Shown in pieces: positions 8,838 through 17,282 of a stretch of 64,000 nucleotides of DNA. Position 1 is the first letter of the stretch, and each line of letters opens with the position of its first letter. Under the pieces are notes generated by a model. The model saw only the letters and a list, made by a program, of their open reading frames with translations. It was not told the DNA's origin and did not search any database. The DNA lies in NCBI GenBank assembly GCA_902776565.1, contig CACYQN010000006.1, forward strand, positions 254,133 to 318,132, given 5' to 3'. The translations under genes and the position numbers were made by a program. This DNA is from an uncultured Bacteroidia bacterium (lineage in GTDB: Bacteria > Bacteroidota > Bacteroidia > Bacteroidales > ML635J-15).

Positions 8838-8893
8838 GAATAGCAAAAAAAAAAAATATTATTTTGCTATTCAAAAAAATAGCATTATTTTTG
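8838..8893 (+). promoter_or_regulatory. hicAB promoter with palindromic operator
   Basis: TTTG at 8863-8866 and TATTTTTG at 8886-8893 are 19 bp apart, a consensus promoter. An 11-bp inverted repeat (GAATAGCAAAA at 8838-8848, TTTTGCTATTC at 8862-8872) overlaps the -33 box, and a half-site AATAGCA recurs at 8879. This is the expected position for autorepression by the HicB helix-turn-helix. Confidence 0.75.
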
Positions 8894-8914
8894 CGTTGTC
8901 AATGATAAGAAGCC

Positions 8915-9103
8915 ATGAAATACTCTGAATTAGAAAGGCAACTCAAAAAAATCGGATGCTATTCCACTGGCGGAAGCATTAACGGACATCCCGAATGGTA
9001 TAGCCCTGTGACGGACAAGTACTTTCCAATGAGCCATCACCAGCATCAGGAAGTCGCATCAGGAACATTAAGAAAAATCAAAAGGGACGCTGGCCTTAAA
9101 TAG
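8915..9103 (+). CDS. hicA: HicA-type toxin (mRNA interferase)
   Basis: A 62-residue protein of the HicA/YcfA family, small double-stranded-RNA-binding-fold mRNA interferases. The features seen are the N-terminal ELERQLKKIGC helix, the GGSINGHPEWYSP strand pair that replaces the usual G-S-H-x-x-F/Y pattern, HHQHQEVASGTLRKIKRDAGL, which is the canonical ending, and normal family length. The catalytic histidine normally follows the glycine-serine pair; here the nearest candidate is H25 within NGHPEW. It is followed 30 bp later by hicB. It cleaves mRNA when free of the antitoxin, by analogy with studied members. Confidence 0.85.
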   Translation: MKYSELERQLKKIGCYSTGGSINGHPEWYSPVTDKYFPMSHHQHQEVASGTLRKIKRDAGLK

Positions 9104-9133
9104 CCAAATGCCCTGAAAACAGGAGGACAATAT

Positions 9134-9538
9134 ATGGAAAAGAGACATATCACAGCACACATCGAATGTAATAACAACGGTTTCTATACCGTGTATTTTG
9201 ACGAGGAACTTCCATTCGGCTGCTATGGCGAAGGCTATTCTGCGAAAGAAGCAAAGGATGATTTTCTCAGGGTGTTTGAAAGTATGCGCCAAAAACACAT
9301 GGAACGCACTGGCGAGAATGTGGAGGTTGAGTTTGTGTTCGTTTACGACGCTTCGGCTTTTTTGCAGCACTACAAAGGGTTGCTGACACTTGCGGGTTTG
9401 TCACGCATGACTGGAATAAACAAGGCGCAACTCTCGCAATATGTTACGGGGCGCCGTCATCCGTCGCCAAAGACACAGGAGAAAATAAAGGAAAGCGTAC
9501 AGCAATTCGCACAAGAACTGAGTTGTGCAATGGCTTGA
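9134..9538 (+). CDS. hicB: HicB-type antitoxin with C-terminal helix-turn-helix
   Basis: A 134-residue antitoxin. The N-terminal half (about 1-65) is the HicB ribonuclease-H-like fold that binds the toxin, with FGCYGEGYSAKEAKDDFL matching the family. The C-terminal half (about 75-130) is an XRE-type helix-turn-helix around LLTLAGLSRMTGINKAQLSQYVTG, which would bind the operator upstream of hicA. An unusually strong Shine-Dalgarno sequence, AGGAGG, lies 7 bp before the ATG, in contrast to most genes here; this would keep antitoxin synthesis above that of the toxin. The unit is a type II toxin-antitoxin system with the toxin gene first, as is usual for hicAB. Confidence 0.87.
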   Translation: MEKRHITAHIECNNNGFYTVYFDEELPFGCYGEGYSAKEAKDDFLRVFESMRQKHMERTGENVEVEFVFVYDASAFLQHYKGLLTLAGLSRMTGINKAQLSQYVTGRRHPSPKTQEKIKESVQQFAQELSCAMA

Positions 9539-9560
9539 AATTTATTAACAGACATTTCAC

Positions 9561-9830
9561 ATGAAATTTGCCATCATATACCTTATAATAATAAATATCA
9601 TCGCAGACATTTTGTTCTGTGCCGACAAGCGCAGAGCCAAAAAGGACAAGCGCCGCATCCCAGAATCAATACTTCACCTTTTTGAACTCATCGGTGGAAT
9701 ATTTACAATAATCCCTCTAATGTTCATAATCAGGCACAAGAACCAGAAATGGTCGTACAAGTTAGTGAGTTTCACAATACTTGCATTGTGGATATTTTTT
9801 ATTGCAGTCGCGCTATTCCGCTTGAACTAA
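9561..9830 (+). CDS. DUF1294 family membrane protein
   Basis: An 89-residue protein with three predicted transmembrane helices (about 3-17, 40-58 and 67-86). The conserved DUF1294 pattern is visible: DKRRAKKDKRRIPESILHL near residues 22-40, GG at 46-47, and HKNQKWSYK near 60. The family is widespread and its function unknown. It lies 22 bp after hicB in the same direction and may be read from the hicAB transcript, but a functional link is unlikely. Confidence 0.82.
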   Translation: MKFAIIYLIIINIIADILFCADKRRAKKDKRRIPESILHLFELIGGIFTIIPLMFIIRHKNQKWSYKLVSFTILALWIFFIAVALFRLN

Positions 9831-9898
9831 ATGATTAAATTTGCCGTCCAAATAATAAACTTGACTTTTTCAAGTTATATGTTCGGGAAAATATTTGA

Positions 9899-11881
9899 AT
9901 GAAAGTACTAAAGTACATATCAATATTGCTGATTGTCACGCTAATAGCGGCAACTGCAACGGCACAGGAAAAGAAACTGCGCCGTGCCGACGAGAGCTTC
10001 GAGGCCGAAGAATACTACAAGGCCATGGAAGAATACACCGCTATTTTGAAGAAAATCAAGAACAAAAACGACAAGATTGAAATCTACTACAAGATTGGCG
10101 AATGCTACTATATGTCGGGGTACTACAAGAAAGCCCGCTCACCGTACAAGCGTGCCGCCAAGTCGAAAGGCTATGAAGTGCCAGCCAAGAATCGTCTTGC
10201 CGAAATAGAAATACAGGAAGACAACTTTGAGTCTGCCTTGGAATTATACAACCAAGTTTTGGAAATAAAGCCCAACGACACCGTAGCACGCAAAGGCATA
10301 GAGTCGGCAAACTGGGCTATCGAGCAGACAAAGAAGCCAACCCGCTGGGTTATCGAAAAGGCCAAGCACCTTAACTCCAAGGCAAACGACTTCTGCCCCA
10401 GCATCGACGAAAAGGATGGTTTCGACCATGTGTATTTCAGTTCTACACGCGAGGAATCCAAAGGCAAGAAACTCAGCGGAATCACCGGCACAAAGTTTTC
10501 CGACCTCTTCGTCACCAAACTCGACAGACACGGCAAGTGGGAAGACGTAACTGCACTCGACTCGCTAAACACCCGCTTCGACGAAGGTTCCCCTTGCATT
10601 TTCGACCAAGGCCGCAAGTTCTACTACACATCGTGCATCGCAGAGAAAGGCAAGAACACCGGTTGCCAGATATATGAAGCCCAGAAGGTTGAGGGAGAAT
10701 GGATGAACCCGGCAAACCTCGGCATAGTTTCCGACTCGCTGTCGATTGGTCACCCGACCGTTTCGCCCGACGGAAGCATAATCTATTTCTCAGCCCGTCT
10801 CGACGGCGGATACGGTGGTGCCGACCTGTGGTACTCGGAAAAAGCTGGCGCAGAATGGACAAAACCAAAGAACATGGGACCTGCCATAAATTCTGCAGGA
10901 GACGAACTTTTCCCATACATGCGCAACGACACTACCCTATTCTACTCCAGCACCAAGCACCCTACAATGGGCGGACTTGACATCTTCGTCGCCTACAAGG
11001 ATGAAAACGAACGCTGGCACTCACAGAACATGGGCTACCCGTTCAGTAGCAACGGCAACGACTTTGGAATATACTACTACAAGAACGAAAACAAAGGTTA
11101 CTTCACCTCCGACCGCAAAGGTTCCAAGGGCGAAGACATATACTTCTTTGAGATGCCACCTCTGGAATTCAAACTTAAAGGCACTGTTCACGATGCCGAC
11201 ACAAAGGCTCTCATCGATTCAAGTCTCATAACACTCTATGGTAGCGATGGTTCCATGTTCCGTGATACCATAATAGTTGCAAACAAGAAGGAAACTTTCG
11301 GGTTCAAGCTGAAAGCAAAGACCGACTATGTGTTTGTTGTCACCAAGGACGGATATTTCAACGGAAAGTCAAGATTCACAACCGATTCGCTTGAATTCAA
11401 CAAGACTTTTGAATACGACATACTCCTTGAAACACTCAACAAGACCATTGAAATTCCAAACATCGAATTTGCATTCGGACGCTGGGAACTTACCGAACCA
11501 TCAAAGGTAATATTGGACAGTACAATCCGTATAATGGTCGAAAATCCGAACATTGTTATAGAACTTTCGGCACATACCGATATGGTTGGTTCCGACCAGA
11601 GCAATATGGAGCTCAGCCAGAAACGTGCGAATTCGGTTACCTCCTATTTCGAGTCGAAGGGCATTCCTGCAGCACGAATGGTTGCAAAAGGCTATGGCGA
11701 AAGCAAGCCAAAGGTCATAACCAAATACGACCCCACATATCCGTTCCTACCCAAAGGCTCGGTATTGAACGAAAGTTTCATAAACTCTCTCACCAAGGAA
11801 CAGCAGGAGGTTGCCAACCAGCAGAACCGTAGAATCGAAATGAGAGTTCTATCAAACGATTATGTTCCAAGTCTGGACTAA
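9899..11881 (+). CDS. PorE-like TPR/beta-propeller/CRD/OmpA outer-membrane protein (paralogue 1)
   Basis: A 660-residue protein with a signal peptide (cleavage near ATATAQ-E, residue 23). The domain order is TPR repeats at about 25-150, WD40-like PD40 blades at about 165-430 (repeated SxDGSxxYFSA and GGxDLWYSE motifs), a carboxypeptidase-regulatory-like domain at about 435-510, and an OmpA peptidoglycan-binding domain at about 530-655 with HTDMVGSDQSNMELSQKRA. This order is that of Porphyromonas gingivalis PorE, which helps anchor the type IX secretion system to peptidoglycan in the periplasm. A paralogue lies at 35155-37110. Which of the two is the true T9SS component is not decidable here; similar proteins exist with other roles. 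Confidence 0.85.
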   Translation: MKVLKYISILLIVTLIAATATAQEKKLRRADESFEAEEYYKAMEEYTAILKKIKNKNDKIEIYYKIGECYYMSGYYKKARSPYKRAAKSKGYEVPAKNRLAEIEIQEDNFESALELYNQVLEIKPNDTVARKGIESANWAIEQTKKPTRWVIEKAKHLNSKANDFCPSIDEKDGFDHVYFSSTREESKGKKLSGITGTKFSDLFVTKLDRHGKWEDVTALDSLNTRFDEGSPCIFDQGRKFYYTSCIAEKGKNTGCQIYEAQKVEGEWMNPANLGIVSDSLSIGHPTVSPDGSIIYFSARLDGGYGGADLWYSEKAGAEWTKPKNMGPAINSAGDELFPYMRNDTTLFYSSTKHPTMGGLDIFVAYKDENERWHSQNMGYPFSSNGNDFGIYYYKNENKGYFTSDRKGSKGEDIYFFEMPPLEFKLKGTVHDADTKALIDSSLITLYGSDGSMFRDTIIVANKKETFGFKLKAKTDYVFVVTKDGYFNGKSRFTTDSLEFNKTFEYDILLETLNKTIEIPNIEFAFGRWELTEPSKVILDSTIRIMVENPNIVIELSAHTDMVGSDQSNMELSQKRANSVTSYFESKGIPAARMVAKGYGESKPKVITKYDPTYPFLPKGSVLNESFINSLTKEQQEVANQQNRRIEMRVLSNDYVPSLD

Positions 11882-11984
11882 AATTGAGTTCCATAAAAAC
11901 TACAGTTAGCCAAAAATATCTTAACTTTGCTAAAGAGTTGCTTCAAACGGGAAGCATATTGATTTTGAATTTAATTAATTGTAT

Positions 11985-14057
11985 ATGAAAAGCTTAACAA
12001 AACTATTATTCGTTATGATTAGCGGAAGTTTAATCGTGTCATCGTGCACAGAAAAGAAAGAAGAGACAAAACCTGCCGAGAAACAGGAATTCCAATGGCA
12101 GATTGACCAGTTCGACGACATCAAGGTAATGCGCTACCAAGTGCCCGACTGGGATTCGTTGACCTTACAGCAGAAACAGTTCGTATATTATCTGGCCGAA
12201 GCCACCTACTGGGGACGCGACATCCTCTATGACCAGTTCTTCAAGTACAACCTGATGATTCGTAACACTTTGGAAGGCATTTACACTACCTACGAAGGCG
12301 ACAAGGAATGCGAAGACTGGAAAAACTTCGAGATATACCTTAAGAAAGTATGGTTTGCCAACGGCATCCACCACCACTATTCCAACGACAAGTTCACACC
12401 GAAATTCAGCGAGGAATATTTTAGGATGTTGCTCGAACAGTCGAAGGACGGCTACATTGCAATGAATGCAACCGAAGGAATGGACAAGAACGAATTCACC
12501 AACCTTCTCTGCGACATTATCTTCAATCCCGACAAGTACCAGAGCAAGAACAACACCGCCGAGGGAGTTGACATCATTGCACAGTCGTGCAACAACTTCT
12601 ACGAGAACCTTACAGCAAAGGAAGTTGAAGACTACTACAACAAAATGCAAGTTCCCGACACAGCAAGACCAATCTCTAAAGGTCTGAATTCAAAGCTACT
12701 AAAGACTGCTGATGGCGGAAATATTGTGGAACGCACCTACAAGATTGGCGGAATGTACAGCGAAACAATCGAAAAGATTGTCGAGAACCTTGAAAAGGCA
12801 ATCGAATTTGCAGAAAGCGATGTACAGAAAGCCGAATTGCGCAAACTTATCGAATACTACAAAACTGGCGACCTCACAACTTGGGACGAATACAATGTAA
12901 TGTGGGCAGAAAATACAGACCCGCGCGTGGACTATGTAAACGGCTTCATTGAAAACTACGGCGACCCGCTGGGACTTAAGGCTACTTGGGAAGCAATTGT
13001 TGACTTCAAGGACATCGAAGCCACCAAGATGACCAAGCTCATCAGCGAAAATGCACAGTGGTTCGAGGATAACAGCCCTGTTGACAAGCGTTTCAAGAAG
13101 GAAAAGGTAAAGGGTGTTTCGGCTAAGGCCATCAACGTTGTCGCTCTCGGAGGCGACTGCTTCCCTGCCCCGCCAATCGGAATCAACCTGCCTAATGCCG
13201 ACTGGATTCGCAAGGACCACGGCTCGAAGTCGGTAACAATTACCAACCTCACTTACGCCTACGACCAGGCAGCTTTACAGCGCGGAGGAAGCCTTGAGGA
13301 ATTTGCAGCCAGCGAAGACGAAATCGCAAGAGCAAAGAAGTACAGCTCCATCACCGACAACCTTCACACCGACCTTCACGAATGTCTTGGACACGGCAGC
13401 GGTCAGCTTTTGCCCGACACCGACCCCAATGCGCTCAAGGAACATTCATCGACATTGGAAGAAGCTCGTGCCGACCTCTTTGGACTTTATTACCTTGCCG
13501 ACGACAAGATGGTTGAACTCGGACTTTTGCCCGACAAGGAAGCCTACAAGGCAGAATACGACGGCTATATCCGCAATGGACTTATCACCCAGTTGACCAG
13601 AATATTGGAAGGCAAGAACATCGAGGAAGCCCACATGCGCAACCGTGCTCTCATTTCGCGCTGGTGCTACGAAAACGGCAAGGCCGACAATGTAATTGAA
13701 ATGTTCAAGAAGGACGGCAAAACATACGTTAAAATTAATGATTACAATAAGCTGCGTGAACTTTTCGGAACTTTGCTTGCCGAAATCCAGCGCATAAAGT
13801 CTGAAGGCGACTATGCAGCAGGCGCAGCAATGGTCGAGAAATATGCCGTAAAGGTTGACCCCGAACTGCACAAGGAAGTGCTGGAACGCTACCGCGCATT
13901 GAATCTTGCACCTTACGGAGGCTTTGTAAATCCGAAACTTACGCAGGTATTCGACGAAAAGGGCAACCTAAAGGACATTGAAATCTCCTACCCCGACAAC
14001 TTTGCAGAACAGATGCTTTGGTTGAGTAAGAATTATTCAATAAAGCCTAAGTTCTAA
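11985..14057 (+). CDS. Dipeptidyl peptidase III family (M49) zinc peptidase, lipoprotein
   Basis: A 690-residue M49 peptidase, which removes dipeptides from the N-terminus of short peptides. Both zinc-site motifs are intact: HECLGH at residues 465-470 (two histidines and the catalytic glutamate) and EEARAD at 492-497 (third ligand). The N-terminus has a lipoprotein signal ending in VSSC, with cysteine near residue 20, so unlike eukaryotic cytosolic DPP III this enzyme is probably membrane anchored and acts in the periplasm or at the surface. Bacteroides homologues are sometimes mis-annotated as dihydrofolate reductase. A TTG two codons upstream is possible, but ATG at 11985 is preferred. A TAACTTTG box lies at 11922-11929. 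Confidence 0.9.
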   Translation: MKSLTKLLFVMISGSLIVSSCTEKKEETKPAEKQEFQWQIDQFDDIKVMRYQVPDWDSLTLQQKQFVYYLAEATYWGRDILYDQFFKYNLMIRNTLEGIYTTYEGDKECEDWKNFEIYLKKVWFANGIHHHYSNDKFTPKFSEEYFRMLLEQSKDGYIAMNATEGMDKNEFTNLLCDIIFNPDKYQSKNNTAEGVDIIAQSCNNFYENLTAKEVEDYYNKMQVPDTARPISKGLNSKLLKTADGGNIVERTYKIGGMYSETIEKIVENLEKAIEFAESDVQKAELRKLIEYYKTGDLTTWDEYNVMWAENTDPRVDYVNGFIENYGDPLGLKATWEAIVDFKDIEATKMTKLISENAQWFEDNSPVDKRFKKEKVKGVSAKAINVVALGGDCFPAPPIGINLPNADWIRKDHGSKSVTITNLTYAYDQAALQRGGSLEEFAASEDEIARAKKYSSITDNLHTDLHECLGHGSGQLLPDTDPNALKEHSSTLEEARADLFGLYYLADDKMVELGLLPDKEAYKAEYDGYIRNGLITQLTRILEGKNIEEAHMRNRALISRWCYENGKADNVIEMFKKDGKTYVKINDYNKLRELFGTLLAEIQRIKSEGDYAAGAAMVEKYAVKVDPELHKEVLERYRALNLAPYGGFVNPKLTQVFDEKGNLKDIEISYPDNFAEQMLWLSKNYSIKPKF

Positions 14058-14073
14058 ACAACATCTATAGGAC

Positions 14074-14129
14074 AAAAACGTGGTTCATCATCCTGAACTT
14101 GTTTCAGAATCTGGAACCACGTTTTTTTT
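14074..14129 (+). terminator. Terminator after the M49 peptidase gene
   Basis: A 13-bp stem (AAAAACGTGGTTC pairing with GAACCACGTTTTT) is followed by eight Ts. The loop contains CATCCTGAACTTGTTTCAG, itself a short inverted repeat common in Bacteroidetes genomes. Confidence 0.8.
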
Positions 14130-14140
14130 GCATCATTGTT

Positions 14141-14188
14141 TGTCAGATTTGCAACCTTTAGCTCGCTGCTTAATGCAGCAATCTGACA
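14141..14188. repeat. Inverted repeat TGTCAGATT...AATCTGACA
   Basis: The arms at 14141-14149 and 14180-14188 enclose 30 bases. It lies between the M49 terminator and the promoter of the HAD gene. It could be a second hairpin or the remnant of a small repeat element; the interior TTTAGCTCG recurs in a family B copy at 34140. Confidence 0.5.
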
Positions 14189-14229
14189 AAACCGAATATA
14201 AGCATTTGCAATGCGTTTCACAACAATCT

Positions 14230-14260
14230 TTTGCCGTACCAACTATATTCCGTACCTTTG
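14230..14260 (+). promoter_or_regulatory. Promoter of the HAD phosphatase gene
   Basis: TTTG at 14230-14233, a 19-bp spacer and TACCTTTG at 14253-14260. The start codon follows 20 bp later. Confidence 0.75.
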
Positions 14261-14279
14261 CAACCTCAAAATTACGACA

Positions 14280-14930
14280 ATGACAAAACTCATAATATTC
14301 GACCTCGACGGCACACTGCTCAACACCATCGGTGACCTAACAAACGCCTGCAACTACGTATTGCAGCAACACGGTTTTCCGCTTCACACACACGACGAAT
14401 ACCGCTATTTCATCGGTTCTGGAATACGCAGGCTCATAAGGCTCGCCCTGCCCGAAGAATACCGTGCCGACGACGATTTCTGCCGCCAGATTCTCGACGA
14501 GTTCATCGTCCGCTACAACGCCCATCTGCACGAAGAAACCACCCCCTACGAAGGCATAATTCCGTTTCTGAAGCAACTGAATGCCAAAGGAATAAACATT
14601 GCCGTCGCATCTAACAAATACCAGGAAGGTGTCGATGCCGTTGTAAACTTCTACTTCCCAGACATCAAGTTTGTTGCGACTATTGGCACAGGTCCGGAAG
14701 TACCCACAAAGCCCGACCCGACCATTGTAAACAAAATAATAGAATTGTGTCCTGTAGAAAAGAACGAAATCCTATATCTCGGTGATTCCAACGTCGATAT
14801 GCTAACAGCGAAAAATGCAGGTCTTACCGCAATAGGTGTACTTTGGGGATTTAGAACCAAGAAGGAACTGATTGAATCGGGAGCCGACATTACAATTGAA
14901 AAGCCCGAAGATATTTGGCGTTATATATAA
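14280..14930 (+). CDS. gph: HAD superfamily phosphatase, phosphoglycolate phosphatase-like
   Basis: A 216-residue HAD hydrolase of subfamily IA. Motif I is FDLDGTLLNT at residues 7-16 (nucleophile D8 and general acid D10), motif II is the threonine/serine strand AVASNKY, motif III is the lysine in PTKPDP, and motif IV is YLGDSNVDM. An alpha-helical cap between motifs I and II has the IGSGIRRLIRLAL pattern typical of phosphoglycolate phosphatases. The likely reaction is hydrolysis of 2-phosphoglycolate or another small phosphoester; HAD specificity cannot be read reliably from sequence. A longer frame from 14211 would include the promoter, so the ATG at 14280 is used. Confidence 0.85.
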   Translation: MTKLIIFDLDGTLLNTIGDLTNACNYVLQQHGFPLHTHDEYRYFIGSGIRRLIRLALPEEYRADDDFCRQILDEFIVRYNAHLHEETTPYEGIIPFLKQLNAKGINIAVASNKYQEGVDAVVNFYFPDIKFVATIGTGPEVPTKPDPTIVNKIIELCPVEKNEILYLGDSNVDMLTAKNAGLTAIGVLWGFRTKKELIESGADITIEKPEDIWRYI

Positions 14931-14945
14931 CAATAATCCCCAAAA

Positions 14946-15115
14946 TGTCATTCCACAAAGCAGAACGAACCAACTAAGGAACGTGTTGTGTGAGTTCGCT
15001 TATGCGGAATCTCCTTTAAAAACGCATACTACTACTAATTAAGAGATTCCGCATAGCCGAACATTACAACGCTCCACATTCTGTATCGCGTGTACGTTCA
15101 GGCTTGCGGAATGAC
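14946..15115. repeat. Family B dispersed repeat, copy 1
   Basis: A non-coding element of about 170 bp whose ends are imperfect inverted repeats (TGTCATTCCACAAAGCAGAA and the complement of GTTCAGGCTTGCGGAATGAC). Inside, GCGGAATCTCC and GAGATTCCGCAT form a second inverted pair. Related copies are at 20811, 26755 and 34049. No clear target duplication was found. Confidence 0.75.
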
Positions 15116-15131
15116 GGTTCAACATCTAACC

Positions 15132-15166
15132 AAAAATGGCGGTCGCAAAGCAATCGCCATTTTTTA
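15132..15166. terminator. Bidirectional terminator between HAD and hsp20 genes
   Basis: AAAAATGGCG and CGCCATTTTTT form a 10-bp stem with T-runs on both strands, serving the two converging genes. Confidence 0.8.
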
Positions 15167-15184
15167 TTACATAACGGAATACAA

Positions 15185-15649
15185 TTATTGAATTGCAATC
15201 TGCCGTGTTGCAGGAGTCTTGTTGACGACTTCCTTCTTTGGCAAGTCGATGTTCAGGACACCGTGTTCCATTTTTGCGCCAATCTTTTCAATTTCAACAT
15301 CTTCGGGGATTACAAAACTCTGCGAGTACGAAGCGTATGAGAACTCACGGCGCAACCAAGTTCCGTGCTTTTCGTCCTTGTCGTTTTTCTCCTCTTTCTT
15401 GTCGTTCTTCTCCAGTGAGATTACGAGCTCGTTGTTCTCGTTGATACTCAACTTAAAGTCATCCTTTGTCATGCCCGGTGCGGCAATCTGGATATCGTAA
15501 TTCTTTTCGGTTTCCTTGATGTTTACCGCAGGTGTTGCGAACTGCCTGCAGACAGGAACGCCCATAAAATCATCGGTGAAGAAGTCATCGAAAATTGACG
15601 GAAGCCATACATTCTGGTTTCTTCTTGAATTTCTAACTGATGGTAACAT
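15185..15649 (-). CDS. Hsp20/alpha-crystallin small heat-shock protein
   Basis: A 154-residue chaperone that binds unfolding proteins without ATP. The N-terminal 40 residues contain the Bacteroidetes pattern SIFDDFFTDDF. The alpha-crystallin domain (about 42-145) has PAVNIKETEKNYDIQIAAPG, a central GTWLRREFSY and the closing HGVLNIDLPK (G-V-L motif). The charged insert EKNDKKEEKNDKDEKHG lies between beta strands. The start at 15649 is preceded by GGAGG eight bases upstream, a strong Shine-Dalgarno site that is rare in this window and fits a highly induced gene. Confidence 0.93.
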   Translation of the reverse strand: MLPSVRNSRRNQNVWLPSIFDDFFTDDFMGVPVCRQFATPAVNIKETEKNYDIQIAAPGMTKDDFKLSINENNELVISLEKNDKKEEKNDKDEKHGTWLRREFSYASYSQSFVIPEDVEIEKIGAKMEHGVLNIDLPKKEVVNKTPATRQIAIQ

Positions 15650-15998
15650 AATTAAAACCTCCAATAATTTAGTTCTTTTACTTTGTTCCGCCTGCCACTT
15701 TTGCAGGTTCGATTGCGTATATAGCAAAGGATATACCAATGCCAAAAACGCACACAGAACACTGACACTAAGTCAGTTATAACAGACATTATTGCAGATT
15801 ACCGCCATTTCTAACGACAAAATGACACATATACAATCGTATAGGTACTTAGCTGTTTCAGGTTTCTTGTTCAACGATTCAATAGGTTGATGATTTGAAT
15901 ATTTAATGATTCAATGATTTACATTCGGCGCAATGCTTTGCGGTGCCGTAATCATAGGTATGTCGAATGATTTTATAAAAAATAATGCAAAAAAAAAA
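15650..15998. other. Divergent intergenic region between hsp20 and the FISUMP lipoprotein
   Basis: About 350 bp without a supported gene. On the minus strand it holds the hsp20 leader and a short inverted repeat (ACTGAC/GTCAGT around 15766-15782); no CIRCE element was seen. The remainder is AT-rich with repeated ATGATTCAATGATTT-like words. Nothing else was recognised. Confidence 0.5.
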
Positions 15999-16029
15999 TT
16001 TGCTAATTTGAATATATTATTTATTTTTG
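15999..16029 (+). promoter_or_regulatory. Promoter of the second FISUMP lipoprotein
   Basis: TTTG at 15999-16002 and TATTTTTG at 16022-16029 with a 19-bp spacer; ATG follows at 16057. Confidence 0.75.
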
Positions 16030-16056
16030 TCCGTGTAAATTTAATAGATGTATAAT

Positions 16057-17001
16057 ATGAAAAGGATATTATTTTTAGCAATCATCTCCATAGTGGGAAT
16101 GTTGGCGATTAGTGGGTGCGACAAGCAGAAAACATACGATATCGTTTTTGATACAAATGGTGGTACTGGCGAAATGCAATCACAGACACTTACCGAAGGA
16201 GAATCTCAGCCCCTTGACGACAATTCATTTGTCAATGAGGGACATTCATTTGGCGGATGGAATACATTGCCTGATGGTAGTGGTGTATCTTATAGTGATG
16301 GTCAGGACATAACTCTGACTTCCGATATTACACTGTATGCGCAGTGGACTAGCAATGATACTAACCAGTCAACAACTAAACTTAATGGTCACGAATATGT
16401 TGACCTTGGCTTGCCAAGCGGTACGAAATGGGCAACCTGCAATGTTGGGGCCACTAATCCCGAAGATTATGGCTATTATTTGGCATGGGGCGAAACTAAA
16501 CCTAAAAATACATATAGTTGGAGCAATTATCGTTATGCTAATGGTGGCCTTTTTACATTAACCAAATATTGCAACAATCCTGCAAACGGATATAATGGTT
16601 TTACAGATAATTTGACAACTCTTGAAGCATGTGATGATGCCGCCACCGCCAACTGGGGCGATTGCTGGCGAATGCCGACATATAGTGAATTGCAGGAATT
16701 GGTAGATGTCTGTACAAGTGAATGGACAACCTTAAATGGTGTACGTGGCCGTATGTTCACTGGACCTAATGGCAATAGAATTTTTCTGCCGGCAACTCTT
16801 TGGTATAATTTTGGTTACGAAGAAACGAATTATGGTGGTGAATATGATTATGGAGGATGTTACTGGACAAGTTCACTTCAGTTGCCTGAATCGCATTGTG
16901 GTTTGTTTCTCTCAATTCATTCAGAACGTTGCGAAGATTGTTTTAACAATGGAGTGGGTCGTTACATGGGATTGTTTGTTCGTCCTGTTATAGCAAGATA
17001 A
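16057..17001 (+). CDS. Surface lipoprotein with one InlB-type repeat and a FISUMP domain
   Basis: A 314-residue paralogue of the protein at 587-1756. The signal peptide ends in the lipobox AISGC (cysteine near residue 21). One InlB B/Flg_new repeat (about 27-100, from DIVFDTNGGTGEM to LYAQW) is followed by a FISUMP domain (about 115-314) with NGHEYVDLGLPSGTKWATC, CWRMPTYSEL, the YWTSS motif and VRPVIAR at the end. A second ATG three codons upstream (16048) is also possible; the chosen ATG gives the same start context as the paralogue. The gene differs from its paralogue mainly by having one repeat rather than two, which suggests expansion or loss of a stalk module. The function is inferred to be surface binding. 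Confidence 0.85.
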   Translation: MKRILFLAIISIVGMLAISGCDKQKTYDIVFDTNGGTGEMQSQTLTEGESQPLDDNSFVNEGHSFGGWNTLPDGSGVSYSDGQDITLTSDITLYAQWTSNDTNQSTTKLNGHEYVDLGLPSGTKWATCNVGATNPEDYGYYLAWGETKPKNTYSWSNYRYANGGLFTLTKYCNNPANGYNGFTDNLTTLEACDDAATANWGDCWRMPTYSELQELVDVCTSEWTTLNGVRGRMFTGPNGNRIFLPATLWYNFGYEETNYGGEYDYGGCYWTSSLQLPESHCGLFLSIHSERCEDCFNNGVGRYMGLFVRPVIAR

Positions 17002-17027
17002 TATTGACTTTTGAATGAAATATTACG

Positions 17028-17060
17028 GCAGTCGGCAATGGTTGGCTGCTGTTTTTTTTT
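17028..17060 (+). terminator. Terminator after the second FISUMP lipoprotein
   Basis: GCAGTCGGC pairs with GGTTGGCTGC as in the hairpins at 335 and 1784, followed by GTTTTTTTTT. The 220 bp that follow, up to ileS, hold short degenerate repeats of the type TCTTGCAGTCTT and a TATTTTTG box at 17255-17262. Confidence 0.75.
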
Positions 17061-17282
17061 CTGTTTTGGTCATACAGCTCTTTGACTTGCTAGCTCAATG
17101 GCTTGCAGGCTAAAAGTCTTACAGTCTAACTGTCTTGCAGTCTTATTGCTTTTTTTGTTTGGCTGTTGGACTGCGCTTCTGTTAGCCTATCAGCCCCCTT
17201 TTGCATCTTGTCAGATAAATCGTAAATCCTCATTCGTAAATCGTAAATAAATTGTATTTTTGCACCACTTAAAAATTGTACA

